Origin: Streptococcus sp. LYSM12
GTDB taxonomy: Bacteria; Bacillota; Bacilli; Lactobacillales; Streptococcaceae
Assembly: GCF_004569635.1 (NCBI RefSeq)
Contig: NZ_SPOZ01000027.1
Span: 1 to 33,243 of the forward strand
DNA: 33,243 nucleotides
Direction of reading: 5' to 3'
Shown: one piece after another, positions 23,031 through 31,945 of the stretch
Position numbering within the stretch: position 1 is the stretch's first letter
Layout: the number at the start of each line of letters is the position of its first letter
The notes under the pieces: generated by a model
Told to the model about the DNA's origin: nothing
Database searches by the model: none
The model's input: only the letters and a program-made list of their open reading frames with translations
Position numbers and translations under genes: made by a program

Positions 23031-23391
23031 AAGTCACAATAGTAGATACCCTAACGAACTCAAGAGGTTCTATTGGGTAGAAGGCGATACGGTGTTCCTA
23101 GCTAGTCACCTATCAGAAGAACAAAGAAGAAAGATTATTAAGAAATTTGGAGAACATCTAATGATTACAGTAGAAAAACAACAGCCAAAGACGTATGCCA
23201 GAATCCGTTGTACCAATGAAGTGTATGACCAAGTAGCTGAAATCGCTAATGAATGTGATTTAACTCTGAATCAGGTAGTTAGCTCATTGCTACTATTTGC
23301 GCTCAATCATGCAAAAGTAGTCAGTACAGAGAAAAGGATAGTTGAACATCGTCTAGTAATTGGAGGAGAAGAGTATGGGCATCACGATTAA
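23027..23391 (+). pseudogene. Early phage protein with a one-base frameshift (RHH-like C-terminus)
   Basis: From the ATG at 23027 the frame reads MKVTIVDT and then LTNSRGSIG and stops at 23080. In the other frame, PNELKRFYWVEGDTVFLASH continues without a stop to 23391. Adding one C to the CCC at 23049-23051 joins them into MKVTIVDTPNELKRFYWVEG and a protein of about 121 aa. The 3' part alone could start at the GTG at 23092 (99 aa). Residues ~55-105 of the joined product (RIRCTNEVYDQVAEIANECD...LNQVVSSLLLFAL) look like a ribbon-helix-helix domain. It could be a true mutation, a sequencing error or recoding. Confidence 0.6.
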
Positions 23392-24676
23392 CAAGCTAGA
23401 AATCGAAAATGTCAAGCGTATTAAGGCTGTCAAAATCGAGCCGAGCGCAACAGGCTTGACGATTATCGGTGGGAATAATAACCAAGGAAAGACAAGTGTA
23501 TTAGATGCGATTGCGTGGGCGCTGGGCGGAAATAAATATAGGCCTAGCCAAGCGCAACGAGAAGGGTCACAAGTGCCACCGATTTTAAAAATTACTTTAT
23601 CAAATGGCTTAATCGTCGAGCGTAAAGGAAAGAATAGTGACTTGAAGGTCATTGACCCGAGCGGAAATAAAGCAGGGCAACAGTTACTCAATAGCTTTGT
23701 AGAGGAATTGGCTCTTGACTTGCCAAAATTTATGGAGCAAAACAATAAAGAGAAGGCTTCAACCCTGCTTCAAATTATCGGAGTAGGTCCACAGCTAGTT
23801 GAATTGGAGTTGAAAGAAAAATCACTTTATGATCAACGTCATGCGATTGGAGTGATTGCTGATCAGAAGGAGAAGTTTGCCAAAGAGCAGGTTCATTATC
23901 CGGAGGCACCAAAGGAATTGATTAGCATCTCAGAGCTAATCCAACAACAACAAGCAGTATTAGCTAAGAACGGGGAGAATGCCCGCAAGCGCCAAAATCT
24001 CCAGCAGATTCAGTTACAATACGACAGTGCAGAAGCTAAAGTATCGCGCTTACAACAAGAGCTTGCGCAAGCGATTGATGAGCGGGATAAGGCTAAAAAT
24101 GATTTGGCAATCGCTCAAAAAGATGCCATAGAATTGCACGATGAATCGACAGCTGAAATCGAAGAAAACATTGCTCAAATTGATGAAATCAATCGTAAAG
24201 TGCGAGCAAATCTTGATAAGGAAAAGGCAGAGGAGGACGCGAAACAACAACGTGAACAGTATAACACATTGACTACTTCTATTGGAGAGGTCCGGAAGCA
24301 AAAGGCCGACCTGTTGACTAATGCGGACTTACCACTGGAGGGCTTGTCAGTAGATGACGGAGAATTGCTCTACCTTGGTCAGCGTTGGGATAATATGTCC
24401 GGTTCCCAACAGTTGCAGGTTGCGACAGCTATCGTCCGTAAGTTGAAACCAGAATGTGGCTTCGTTTTAATTGATAAGTTAGAACAAATGGACCAGGTCA
24501 CTTTGCAAGAGTTTGGTCAGTGGCTTGAGAAAGAAGGATTACAAGCTATTGCAACACGTGTGTCTACTGGTGATGAGTGCTCGATAATAATCACTGACGG
24601 ATACTCGGAAGAAAATCCAAACTATGAAAGCGTAAAGAATACACAGACTACACCATCTTGGGAAGGTGGATTTTAA
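23375..24676 (+). CDS. AAA ATPase, SbcC/RecN-like phage recombination protein
   Basis: 433 aa. Walker A is GNNNQGKTS at residues 33-41 within a RecF/SbcC-like N-terminus (ITINKLEIENVKRIKAVKIE). Residues ~160-300 are a long coiled coil. The C-terminal lobe has an ABC-like signature (NMSGSQQLQVATAIV) and a Walker B-like CGFVLIDKLEQMD, in which Lys follows the Asp where Glu is usual. I start at ATG 23375, with GGAGGAG upstream; the TTG at 23360 is within that site. It begins 17 nt inside the preceding gene. It lies next to the Sak4-like ATPase, pointing to DNA recombination or replication. Confidence 0.85.
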   Translation: MGITINKLEIENVKRIKAVKIEPSATGLTIIGGNNNQGKTSVLDAIAWALGGNKYRPSQAQREGSQVPPILKITLSNGLIVERKGKNSDLKVIDPSGNKAGQQLLNSFVEELALDLPKFMEQNNKEKASTLLQIIGVGPQLVELELKEKSLYDQRHAIGVIADQKEKFAKEQVHYPEAPKELISISELIQQQQAVLAKNGENARKRQNLQQIQLQYDSAEAKVSRLQQELAQAIDERDKAKNDLAIAQKDAIELHDESTAEIEENIAQIDEINRKVRANLDKEKAEEDAKQQREQYNTLTTSIGEVRKQKADLLTNADLPLEGLSVDDGELLYLGQRWDNMSGSQQLQVATAIVRKLKPECGFVLIDKLEQMDQVTLQEFGQWLEKEGLQAIATRVSTGDECSIIITDGYSEENPNYESVKNTQTTPSWEGGF

Positions 24677-24692
24677 AAAGGAGTAAAAAATT

Positions 24693-24905
24693 ATGGCTAT
24701 TACACAAGATACTATTAAGAAGTTTCTGAAATTGCGTCAAGAACTAACTCACCGTGAGTGGATTGAACTGGATCGTCTAGTAACGATGCGTTTAAGAGAA
24801 AAAGCCGAAGAGTTAACACTCAACGACTTCGATGTTCAGGTATTGGCTGAACGCTCTAAGAATATTAAGCAAATCGATCCTAAACCGGGAGAAGTGCTTA
24901 TTTAA
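24693..24905 (+). CDS. Small phage protein of unknown function
   Basis: 70 aa, starting MAITQDTIKKFLKLRQELTH. AAAAGGAG lies upstream. Helical and charged. It overlaps the convergent minus-strand 47-aa gene by 8 nt. No family recognised. Confidence 0.7.
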   Translation: MAITQDTIKKFLKLRQELTHREWIELDRLVTMRLREKAEELTLNDFDVQVLAERSKNIKQIDPKPGEVLI

Positions 24906-25041
24906 GATGCTCTAAGATATTTTCATAGGCTTTATTGTAGCTTTCGGCAAGTTGCTGATGTGTCCACATAGTGTCCTCGGGCTTGGCAACAATGTACGCT
25001 ACTGCAAGCTCATGAGCAATATCTTCTTTTGTACGTAACAT
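24898..25041 (-). CDS. Small minus-strand phage protein
   Basis: 47 aa, MLRTKEDIAHELAVAYIVAK onward, ending NKAYENILEHLK. AAGGAGG lies 6 nt before the ATG, and an extended -10 TGCTATAAT lies at 25078-25070. It is a helical acidic protein in outline similar to the 70-aa minus-strand product at 21198-21410 (E.A.AIV ... YN..Y..I). It is the fifth minus-strand unit inside the early operon. Function unknown. Confidence 0.65.
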   Translation of the reverse strand: MLRTKEDIAHELAVAYIVAKPEDTMWTHQQLAESYNKAYENILEHLK

Positions 25042-25069
25042 GGCTTATCCTCCTTATTTTGATAAGTCA

Positions 25070-25078
25070 ATTATAGCA
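25070..25078 (-). promoter_or_regulatory. Extended -10 of the 47-aa minus-strand gene
   Basis: Minus strand TGCTATAAT, 29 nt before the start codon. Confidence 0.65.
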
Positions 25079-25095
25079 AAAAGAAAGGAAAAGAA

Positions 25096-26256
25096 ATGCA
25101 AATTACAAAAGGTAAACGGGCACGGGCCCAACGCGTAGTCATCTATGGTCCAGAGGGGGTTGGCAAGTCTAGTCTAGCGGCTCAATTTCCGAACCCTCTC
25201 TTTATTGATACGGAAGGATCCACGGATAATATGGATGTAACACGGGCCGACAAGCCGACTAGCTGGACCATGCTCATGAATCATATTGCTTTTGTCAAGG
25301 CTAATCCAACGATTTGCCAGACCTTGGTGATTGATACGATTGATTGGGCAGAAGCCTTAGCCTTGCAATATATTTGTGCACAGCACAATAAAACTGGAAT
25401 TGAGGACTTTAATTGGGGTGCGGGATATACCTATCTTATTGAAGAAATCGGACGCCTGCTGGATAGATTACAAGAGTTAGTCGAACTTGGCATCAATGTA
25501 GTATTGACTGCCCATGCGCAGGTTAAGAAATTTACCAAACCTGATGAAATGGGCGGATATGACCGCTACGAGCTTAAATTAAGCAATAAGAAGACAGAGA
25601 CGAATGTATCGGCCAAAGTCAAGGAATGGGCAGATATGGTCCTGTTTCTTAATTACAAGACTTATATCGTTACTGATGATAAGACGAAGAAGCAAAAAGC
25701 ACAGGGCGGTCAGAGGGTTATGCAGACAACACATTCTCCAAGTTGGGATGCAAAGAACCGCCACAACTTGCCAGAAGAATTGCCGATAGATTTTGCAGGA
25801 ATCGCTCATATCTTTGCGCCTGCAACTGTTCAGGAACAACCTGCACAGACACCACCTATTCAACCAGTGCAATCAGCATCGGTTCAAGAACATCCTACTC
25901 AGATACCTACATCAACTCCTCAAACTAATCAGATTGCACCCGTCAAAGAACAGACAGAGCTACCAATTGATATGTCACAAGTTTCTATGGCACAGTCACA
26001 ATCTGTAACAACTTCGGATATTAGTCCACTGATTCCACAAAGTCTACGTGACTTGATGATTAGTAGTCAAGTCACACAAGAAGAAGTCTTACAGGCAAGC
26101 TATGTCAATGGTATCTATCCGCTAGGAACGCAGGTGGAAGCGATTGAAGCAGGTTACTGGGAATATGTGGTCACTGTTTGGGACAAGGTCGTGCAGGTTA
26201 TCAATACTAAAGTTAGATCTGATCCAACAATACCTTTTACGGTTGAAGGGAATTAG
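25096..26256 (+). CDS. Phage RecA-like ATPase, Sak4-like (AAA_24)
   Basis: 386 aa. Walker A is GPEGVGKSS at 18-26 and Walker B TLVIDTID with Asp80. Other features, FIDTEGSTDN, FNWGAGYTYL and NVVLTAHAQ, fit the AAA_24 'phage nucleotide-binding protein' group that includes Sak4 single-strand annealing partners. Residues ~243-315 are a proline/glutamine-rich linker, followed by a small C-terminal domain. It likely acts in phage DNA recombination with the DUF669 protein and helicase downstream. AAAGGAAAAG precedes the ATG. Confidence 0.85.
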   Translation: MQITKGKRARAQRVVIYGPEGVGKSSLAAQFPNPLFIDTEGSTDNMDVTRADKPTSWTMLMNHIAFVKANPTICQTLVIDTIDWAEALALQYICAQHNKTGIEDFNWGAGYTYLIEEIGRLLDRLQELVELGINVVLTAHAQVKKFTKPDEMGGYDRYELKLSNKKTETNVSAKVKEWADMVLFLNYKTYIVTDDKTKKQKAQGGQRVMQTTHSPSWDAKNRHNLPEELPIDFAGIAHIFAPATVQEQPAQTPPIQPVQSASVQEHPTQIPTSTPQTNQIAPVKEQTELPIDMSQVSMAQSQSVTTSDISPLIPQSLRDLMISSQVTQEEVLQASYVNGIYPLGTQVEAIEAGYWEYVVTVWDKVVQVINTKVRSDPTIPFTVEGN

Positions 26257-26303
26257 ATTTAGACTATTTTTGGTCTTAGAAATAATAGGGAGGTAAAAGC
26301 TAA

Positions 26304-26723
26304 ATGGATAAAACAATCAAGTTGGATTTGTCCGCTCTCGGAGAGGGTGGACTACAAGAAAAGGTGGACAAAGAGTTGGAAAAAGTCTTTGACAATATCC
26401 TTGATCCAAATACTGATAGCAAGGTTGCTCGTAAGCTAGTCATCACTTTAACTATGAAAGCTGATGATAGTCGTGAAGTAGTCAGCACTAGTATGGATGT
26501 GAAATCCACTCTTGCGCCGCAGACAGGTGTAGCCACTACGGTGCTTGTCGGTAAGAAAGATGGCAAGACTTATGCGAATGAGCTTAGAAGTAATATGCCT
26601 GGTCAAATGTATTTTGACGACAATGCTCAGCTACGTACGGATATTGGTCAGCCGGTTGAAGAGATTGAAAAAGGTATTAACGAAGACGTCATTGATTTTA
26701 ACAAAAAGAAAGTAGGTAACTAA
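26304..26723 (+). CDS. Phage 'replication terminator'-type protein
   Basis: 139 aa. MDKTIKLDLSALGEGGLQEK and KLVITLTMKADDSREVVSTS match a conserved streptococcal phage protein usually labelled replication terminator protein; that label is not based on function that I know of. GGGAGG lies ~10 nt before the ATG, and the stop is one base from the next ATG. It sits between the Sak4-like ATPase and the 245-aa gene, a conserved order. Confidence 0.65.
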   Translation: MDKTIKLDLSALGEGGLQEKVDKELEKVFDNILDPNTDSKVARKLVITLTMKADDSREVVSTSMDVKSTLAPQTGVATTVLVGKKDGKTYANELRSNMPGQMYFDDNAQLRTDIGQPVEEIEKGINEDVIDFNKKKVGN

Positions 26724-26724
26724 A

Positions 26725-27462
26725 ATGGCAACAGAAAATATTAAAGAAGCATTGGAATATGCGGTTGAATTGGCAGGCAATGAAGAAAAGATTATCAAAG
26801 CTGAAAATGGCAAACTTTACTATGACGAGAATGTTCATTCGTTACGTGAATTAGATACTCGACCGATTCCACCACGACTTTATCTCAATACATTAGACAG
26901 TTTAGTGGATTATCTAAAAACTGACTTAGACCAATTAGGGAGCAAGCGTGTCTTGGTTGTAGTTGAAAGTCCAAAAGAAGTAGTTGTCTACGAAGAGCTA
27001 GATAAGGAAGCTAATCGTGCAAAATTGGTTACGGTTGAATCAATGACACCAGATATCCATTTCGGTCGATATGAAGAAACATCTGACTTTAACATCATGC
27101 TGCAGTCTCGATTTGTTGATACTGATGACCGCGCTATTGTTTTGGATTTTGCGAGTGCTTTGAAAATTGATAGCGGACTTGAAATTGTTGATGACGGTAT
27201 TAGTCAGACTGCGACAATCAAAACAGGAGTGGCTAGTCTTGGTCAAGCTAAGGCACCAAATCCAGTCACATTGCGACCATATCGCACATTTGCTGAAGTG
27301 GAGCAGCCAGCTAGCCAGTTTATCTACCGTATCAACAAAGCAGGTCATATGGCTCTATTTGAGGCAGATGGGGGCAAGTGGAAATTGGATGCTATCAATA
27401 ATATTGCCAACTACCTGAAATCTAAGTTGGAAGACCAAGTGAATATTACAATTTTAGCTTAA
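26725..27462 (+). CDS. Conserved phage protein, possibly DUF2303-like
   Basis: 245 aa, mixed alpha/beta: a central LGSKRVLVVVESPKEVVVYE and later ADDRAIVLDFA-like segment (DTDDRAIVLDFASALKI), then TLRPYRTFAEVEQPASQFIY. The outline resembles DUF2303 (YfdQ) phage proteins; this is a tentative match. No catalytic motif is obvious. It is tightly packed in the replication block. Confidence 0.55.
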   Translation: MATENIKEALEYAVELAGNEEKIIKAENGKLYYDENVHSLRELDTRPIPPRLYLNTLDSLVDYLKTDLDQLGSKRVLVVVESPKEVVVYEELDKEANRAKLVTVESMTPDIHFGRYEETSDFNIMLQSRFVDTDDRAIVLDFASALKIDSGLEIVDDGISQTATIKTGVASLGQAKAPNPVTLRPYRTFAEVEQPASQFIYRINKAGHMALFEADGGKWKLDAINNIANYLKSKLEDQVNITILA

Positions 27463-27479
27463 CAAGGGGAGGATAGAAT

Positions 27480-28058
27480 ATGACACAACAATACAATCAA
27501 CCAGAGCGTGAATTTGGATGGGATGATACTATCCAACAAGATGCAAAAGATTTTATCTTATTACCGCCTGGGGATTATCAATTTACTGTGACAGGATTCG
27601 AGCGTGGCCGACACACGCCAAATCCACAAAATCCAGGGAAATTACCTGAATGCAACAAAGCAATTATCACTGTTTTGGTCGAGACAGAACAGGGCGATGC
27701 GATTATGACCCACAATCTTTTTCTACATAGCTCAACAGAAGGAATGCTCTCTGCGTTCTTTGGGGCGATTGGGCAGAAAAAACATGGAGAGCCGCTCCGC
27801 ATGAATTGGAATACTGTTGTTGGCTCAAAAGGAGTCTGTCGTGTGAAACACAGGGAATACAACGATGAGAAGTATAACGATATTAAATCTATGATTTATG
27901 CGGATAAAGTGGACTGGAGTAAAGTGCTCAACGCTGGTCAGCCTGCACAGCAAGTAACTGCTCCACAGACTTATCAAACACCCCAACCTTCTTACCCGCA
28001 ACAACCTATGCAACAACAACCACAACAGCCAGCACAAGGTAACTTTACAGGGTTTTAG
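27480..28058 (+). CDS. DUF669 protein, probable single-stranded-DNA-binding protein
   Basis: 192 aa. The N-terminal ~140 residues match DUF669 (FGWDDTIQQDAKDFILLPPG, GDYQFTVTGFERGRH, VGSKGVCRVKHREYND), a family next to phage recombinases and proposed to bind DNA. The C-terminus (~155-192) is rich in Gln and Pro and ends in a short hydrophobic NFTGF, similar in style to SSB tails though not acidic. GGGGAGG precedes the ATG. Confidence 0.8.
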   Translation: MTQQYNQPEREFGWDDTIQQDAKDFILLPPGDYQFTVTGFERGRHTPNPQNPGKLPECNKAIITVLVETEQGDAIMTHNLFLHSSTEGMLSAFFGAIGQKKHGEPLRMNWNTVVGSKGVCRVKHREYNDEKYNDIKSMIYADKVDWSKVLNAGQPAQQVTAPQTYQTPQPSYPQQPMQQQPQQPAQGNFTGF

Positions 28059-28067
28059 GAGGTACAG

Positions 28068-29651
28068 ATGCAACTACGAGATTATCAAGAAGAGGCTCGT
28101 AGCGCAGTCCAGCAAGAATGGCAATCTGGTCGCAAGCGGACATTATTGGTCTTGCCAACAGGATGCGGCAAAACGATTGTCTTTTCCAAAATCATTGAAG
28201 ACCGTGTGCGAATGGGCGAGCGCGTGCTCGTCCTTGCTCATAGGTCGGAACTGCTGGAACAAGCTTCTGATAAGTTAATGACTGCTACAGGATTGGGGAC
28301 AGCCTTAGAAAAAGCGGAAAGCACCTCTATAGGCTCATGGTTTCGAGTTGTGGTCGGGTCGGTACAGACCTTGCAACGTGAAAAACGGTTGAGTCAATTT
28401 CCACCAAACTACTTTGACACCATTATCATCGATGAAGCTCATCACGCGATTTCAGACGGCTACCAACGTGTCTTACAACATTTTGATGATAGCAATGTAT
28501 TGGGTGTGACTGCTACGCCAGACAGAGGCGATAAGCGGAATCTAGGGCAGTATTTCGACAGTCTAGCCTATGAGTATTCCTTGGTGCAGGCTATCAAGTC
28601 TGGCTATTTGTCCAAGATTTCAGCAGTAACAATCCCTTTGACCTTAGACTTGTCAAGTATATCTATGCAGTCGGGCGATTTTAAGGCGAGTGATTTAGGC
28701 ACTGCACTAGATCCGTATCTTGAACAGATTGCTGATGAAATGGTCAAACAATGTGCAGACCGTAAAACGGTAGTATTTTTGCCCTTGGTTAAGACGTCAC
28801 AAAAATTCAGAGATATTCTAAATGCTAAAGGATTCAAAGCAGCAGAAGTCAACGGAGAATCCAAAGACCGTGCCGAGGTTTTGGAAGACTTTGACAAAGA
28901 CAAGTACAATGTCCTTTGCAATTCCATGCTTTTAACAGAAGGCTGGGATTGCCCGTCAGTTGATTGTGTGGTGGTACTTAGACCCACTAAGGTACGAGCT
29001 TTGTATAGCCAGATGGTGGGTCGTGGTACCCGCTTATTCCCAGGGAAAGAAAATCTGTTATTGCTAGACTTCTTATGGCATACAGAACGTCATGAACTGT
29101 GCCGGCCTGCTCATCTTATCGCAGGAACGGAAGAAGTAGCACAAAAGATGGTTGAGAATATGGAAGAGGAAGCCGGCTCTTTGTTTGATATTGAGGAATT
29201 GGAAGTTAAGTCAGCAGAAGATGTTGTTTCTCAACGTGAGGAGGCACTGGCTAAGCAACTGGAGGAAATGCGGAAACGCAAACGGAAATTAGTTGATCCA
29301 TTGCAATTTGAAATGTCTATCCATGCCGAAGATTTAGTAGACTATGTGCCAGACTTTGGTTGGGAAATGTCCCCGGTATCAGATAAGCAAAAACAGGCTC
29401 TCGAGAAATTTGGTATCTTTACAGATGAAATAGGGAATGCTGGGAAGGCTGCAAAGCTACTGGATAGATTGGCTAAGCGTCGTGATGAAGGTTTAACTAC
29501 ACCAAAACAGATTAGATTGTTAGAGCGCTATGGTTTCCGCAATGTCGGTATTTGGCAATTTGACCAAGCGAGGTCAATGATTGACAGGATTGCAGCTGCA
29601 GGCTGGAGATGCCCTGCTGGTATCAGTCCACGAGAATATCAACCAGAATAG
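28068..29651 (+). CDS. Phage superfamily 2 DEAD/DEAH helicase
   Basis: 527 aa. Motif I LPTGCGKT (29-36), motif II IIIDEAHHA (DEAH at 122-125), motif III GVTATPDRGD (146-155), and motif VI QMVGRGTRL (315-323). The C-terminal third (~380-527) is charged, with an NKQKQALEKFGI-like domain (DKQKQALEKFGIFTDEIGNA) often appended in phage helicases of the ResIII type. It would unwind DNA during phage replication or recombination. TAGGAGG precedes the ATG. Confidence 0.92.
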   Translation: MQLRDYQEEARSAVQQEWQSGRKRTLLVLPTGCGKTIVFSKIIEDRVRMGERVLVLAHRSELLEQASDKLMTATGLGTALEKAESTSIGSWFRVVVGSVQTLQREKRLSQFPPNYFDTIIIDEAHHAISDGYQRVLQHFDDSNVLGVTATPDRGDKRNLGQYFDSLAYEYSLVQAIKSGYLSKISAVTIPLTLDLSSISMQSGDFKASDLGTALDPYLEQIADEMVKQCADRKTVVFLPLVKTSQKFRDILNAKGFKAAEVNGESKDRAEVLEDFDKDKYNVLCNSMLLTEGWDCPSVDCVVVLRPTKVRALYSQMVGRGTRLFPGKENLLLLDFLWHTERHELCRPAHLIAGTEEVAQKMVENMEEEAGSLFDIEELEVKSAEDVVSQREEALAKQLEEMRKRKRKLVDPLQFEMSIHAEDLVDYVPDFGWEMSPVSDKQKQALEKFGIFTDEIGNAGKAAKLLDRLAKRRDEGLTTPKQIRLLERYGFRNVGIWQFDQARSMIDRIAAAGWRCPAGISPREYQPE

Positions 29652-29659
29652 GAGAATAG

Positions 29660-31945
29660 ATGACAGAACGAGAATTTGACCTCATCCCATTGCTTGATTA
29701 CATTAATCCGACCACTCTGTCATATCAAGACTGGATTAATGTAGGGATGGCTCTTAAGCAGGAGGGTTATACAGCAATGGATTGGGATATGTGGTCTCAG
29801 AAAGACCCTAGTAGATACAAGCGCGGGGAATGTTTTAAGAAGTGGGATACATTTCAAGGTGGCAGTCTTGGAGCAGTGACTGGTGCTACCATCACTCAAA
29901 TGGCTAAGGATAGTGGCTGGGTGTCCGAATACACAGGTAGTGGAGAATTTCGTGAGCTTGATTGGAACGATACTATTGATAAGGACTATCGAATCATTGA
30001 CAAACATTGGGTAGAGTCTAAGGATATCTGTGAACCAAGCAATGATAAGTGGTCGCCAGTTGCTGAAATCATCACTTATCTACAGACTATTTTTGAAAGT
30101 ACAGATAAGGTCGGATATGTGACAGAAACCTATACTATTCCTGGCAAGGAAGGGGAGACTATCTACAAACCAACACAAGGAGCGTATGCCCGGACGGCAG
30201 GAGAACTGATTGAGTTACTTCAAAAATGCAATGGAGACATCGGTGCAGTATTTGGAGATTACAAGGAAGAGGCTGGAGCTTGGATTCGTTTCAATCCACT
30301 GGACGGCAAAGGTGTTAAGAATGACAACGTGACTGACTTCCGCTATGCTCTGGTCGAATCCGACAGCATGGAACTAGGCAAGCAATACGCTTTATTTAAA
30401 GAACTAGAATTGCCGATTGCTGCTTTGGTCCACAGCGGGAAGAAATCCTTGCATGCTATCGTCAAGGTAGATGCCAGAGATTACCAAGAATACCGTAAGC
30501 GTGTGGACTACATCTACCAAATCTGCAAGAAGAACGGACTTGATATTGATACTCAAAATCGCAATCCTAGCCGATTATCACGGATGCCAGGTATTATGCG
30601 AAATGGTAAAAAGCAGTTTCTGATTGACACCAACATTGGTAAGGCCAACTATGAAGAGTGGTATCAATGGATTGAGGATTTGAATGATGATTTGCCAGAT
30701 CCGGAAGGCTTATCAGAATCATGGAATGATATGCCAGACTTAGCTCCCGAGTTAATCAGTGGTTTACTTCGTCAAGGTCACAAGTTACTCATGGCTGGAC
30801 CGTCCAAGGCTGGCAAATCCTTTGCTTTGATTGAGTTAGCAATCGCAATCGCAGAAGGAATCAAATGGCTTGCTTGGCAATGTGAGCAGGGACGTGTGCT
30901 ATATGTCAATCTTGAGTTGGATAGACCGTCGGCCTTACATCGTTTTAAGGATGTCTATACTGCCATGGGTGTGCCAGCTAACAATATCCAAAACATTGAT
31001 ATCTGGAACTTGCGTGGTAAGACCGTTCCAATGGACAAGTTAGCTCCCAAGCTCATCCGTAGGGCCTTGAAAAAGGACTACATTGCAGTGATTATTGACC
31101 CAATTTATAAGGTATTGACCGGTGACGAAAACAGCGCTGACCAAATGGCTCACTTTACCAATCAATTCGATAAGGTAGCGACAGAGCTTGGTTGTAGTGT
31201 AATTTACTGTCACCACCATTCAAAAGGAGCACAGGGTGGTAAGAAGTCCATGGACCGTGCAAGTGGTTCTGGAGTATTTGCCCGTGACCCGGACGCTTTG
31301 ATTGACCTAGTAGAACTTGAACTTAACGATGACTTGATTAAGATGCGGTCTGACAAAGCGAGCTGTGCTATTTATCAAAAAGCCTTGCAGGAGCGCGCCC
31401 TGAACTACTACCAACAATATGTCAGCTTAGATGATTTGGAAAGTAGGACACAGATGCGTAACCACTTTGAGAAGGCTATCAAGGATGTATTGATTCGTAA
31501 GATCTATACAGACGAAATTGACAAAGTCGTGCATGCGGTAAAAATTTCAACTGCTTGGCGTGTAGAAGGAACGTTACGGGAGTTTGCCAAATTTAAACCG
31601 GTTGATATGTGGTTTAGCTATCCAGTGCATATAGTAGATGAGTCGGGGGTGCTGGCAGATATTCAACTTGAAGAGACTAACTCCAAAAATTCTCCGTGGA
31701 AGAAGAATTTTGAAAAGAAAAAGGATAAACCTAAGAAGTCAAAAGATGAATTGCTAGAGACTGCTATACAAATATTAAAAGCTAATGCTGACGGTGATCA
31801 ACCTGTCACTATAGCAGATGTTGCGGAATACTATTCTAAATCTGAAAAAACAATCCGCAGGTGGATAGACAACCATGAAAAATTTGAAATAGATAACGGC
31901 ATAATCGTCGAGGGACAAAAAGACAAAAGGGACATTCTCGAATAG
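29660..31945 (+). CDS. Phage primase-helicase (PriCT_2 / AEP-like / RepA-type ATPase)
   Basis: 761 aa. Residues ~8-75 resemble PriCT_2 (TLSYQDWINVGMALKQEGYT). Residues ~205-330 resemble an archaeo-eukaryotic primase core: FRYALVESDS (Glu233, Asp235), VHSGKKSLHAIV and NPSRLSRMPG. Residues ~365-560 are a RecA-fold helicase with Walker A GPSKAGKS (380-387) and CHHHSKG. The C-terminus (~715-750) has a small HTH (TIADVAEYYSKSEKTIRRWI). It would prime and unwind at the phage origin, likely the repeat-rich region just downstream. GGAGAA precedes the ATG. Confidence 0.9.
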   Translation: MTEREFDLIPLLDYINPTTLSYQDWINVGMALKQEGYTAMDWDMWSQKDPSRYKRGECFKKWDTFQGGSLGAVTGATITQMAKDSGWVSEYTGSGEFRELDWNDTIDKDYRIIDKHWVESKDICEPSNDKWSPVAEIITYLQTIFESTDKVGYVTETYTIPGKEGETIYKPTQGAYARTAGELIELLQKCNGDIGAVFGDYKEEAGAWIRFNPLDGKGVKNDNVTDFRYALVESDSMELGKQYALFKELELPIAALVHSGKKSLHAIVKVDARDYQEYRKRVDYIYQICKKNGLDIDTQNRNPSRLSRMPGIMRNGKKQFLIDTNIGKANYEEWYQWIEDLNDDLPDPEGLSESWNDMPDLAPELISGLLRQGHKLLMAGPSKAGKSFALIELAIAIAEGIKWLAWQCEQGRVLYVNLELDRPSALHRFKDVYTAMGVPANNIQNIDIWNLRGKTVPMDKLAPKLIRRALKKDYIAVIIDPIYKVLTGDENSADQMAHFTNQFDKVATELGCSVIYCHHHSKGAQGGKKSMDRASGSGVFARDPDALIDLVELELNDDLIKMRSDKASCAIYQKALQERALNYYQQYVSLDDLESRTQMRNHFEKAIKDVLIRKIYTDEIDKVVHAVKISTAWRVEGTLREFAKFKPVDMWFSYPVHIVDESGVLADIQLEETNSKNSPWKKNFEKKKDKPKKSKDELLETAIQILKANADGDQPVTIADVAEYYSKSEKTIRRWIDNHEKFEIDNGIIVEGQKDKRDILE

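Noticed and set aside
28604..28987. Minus-strand ORF of 127 codons inside the helicase gene.
   Set aside because: Antisense shadow of conserved helicase motifs.
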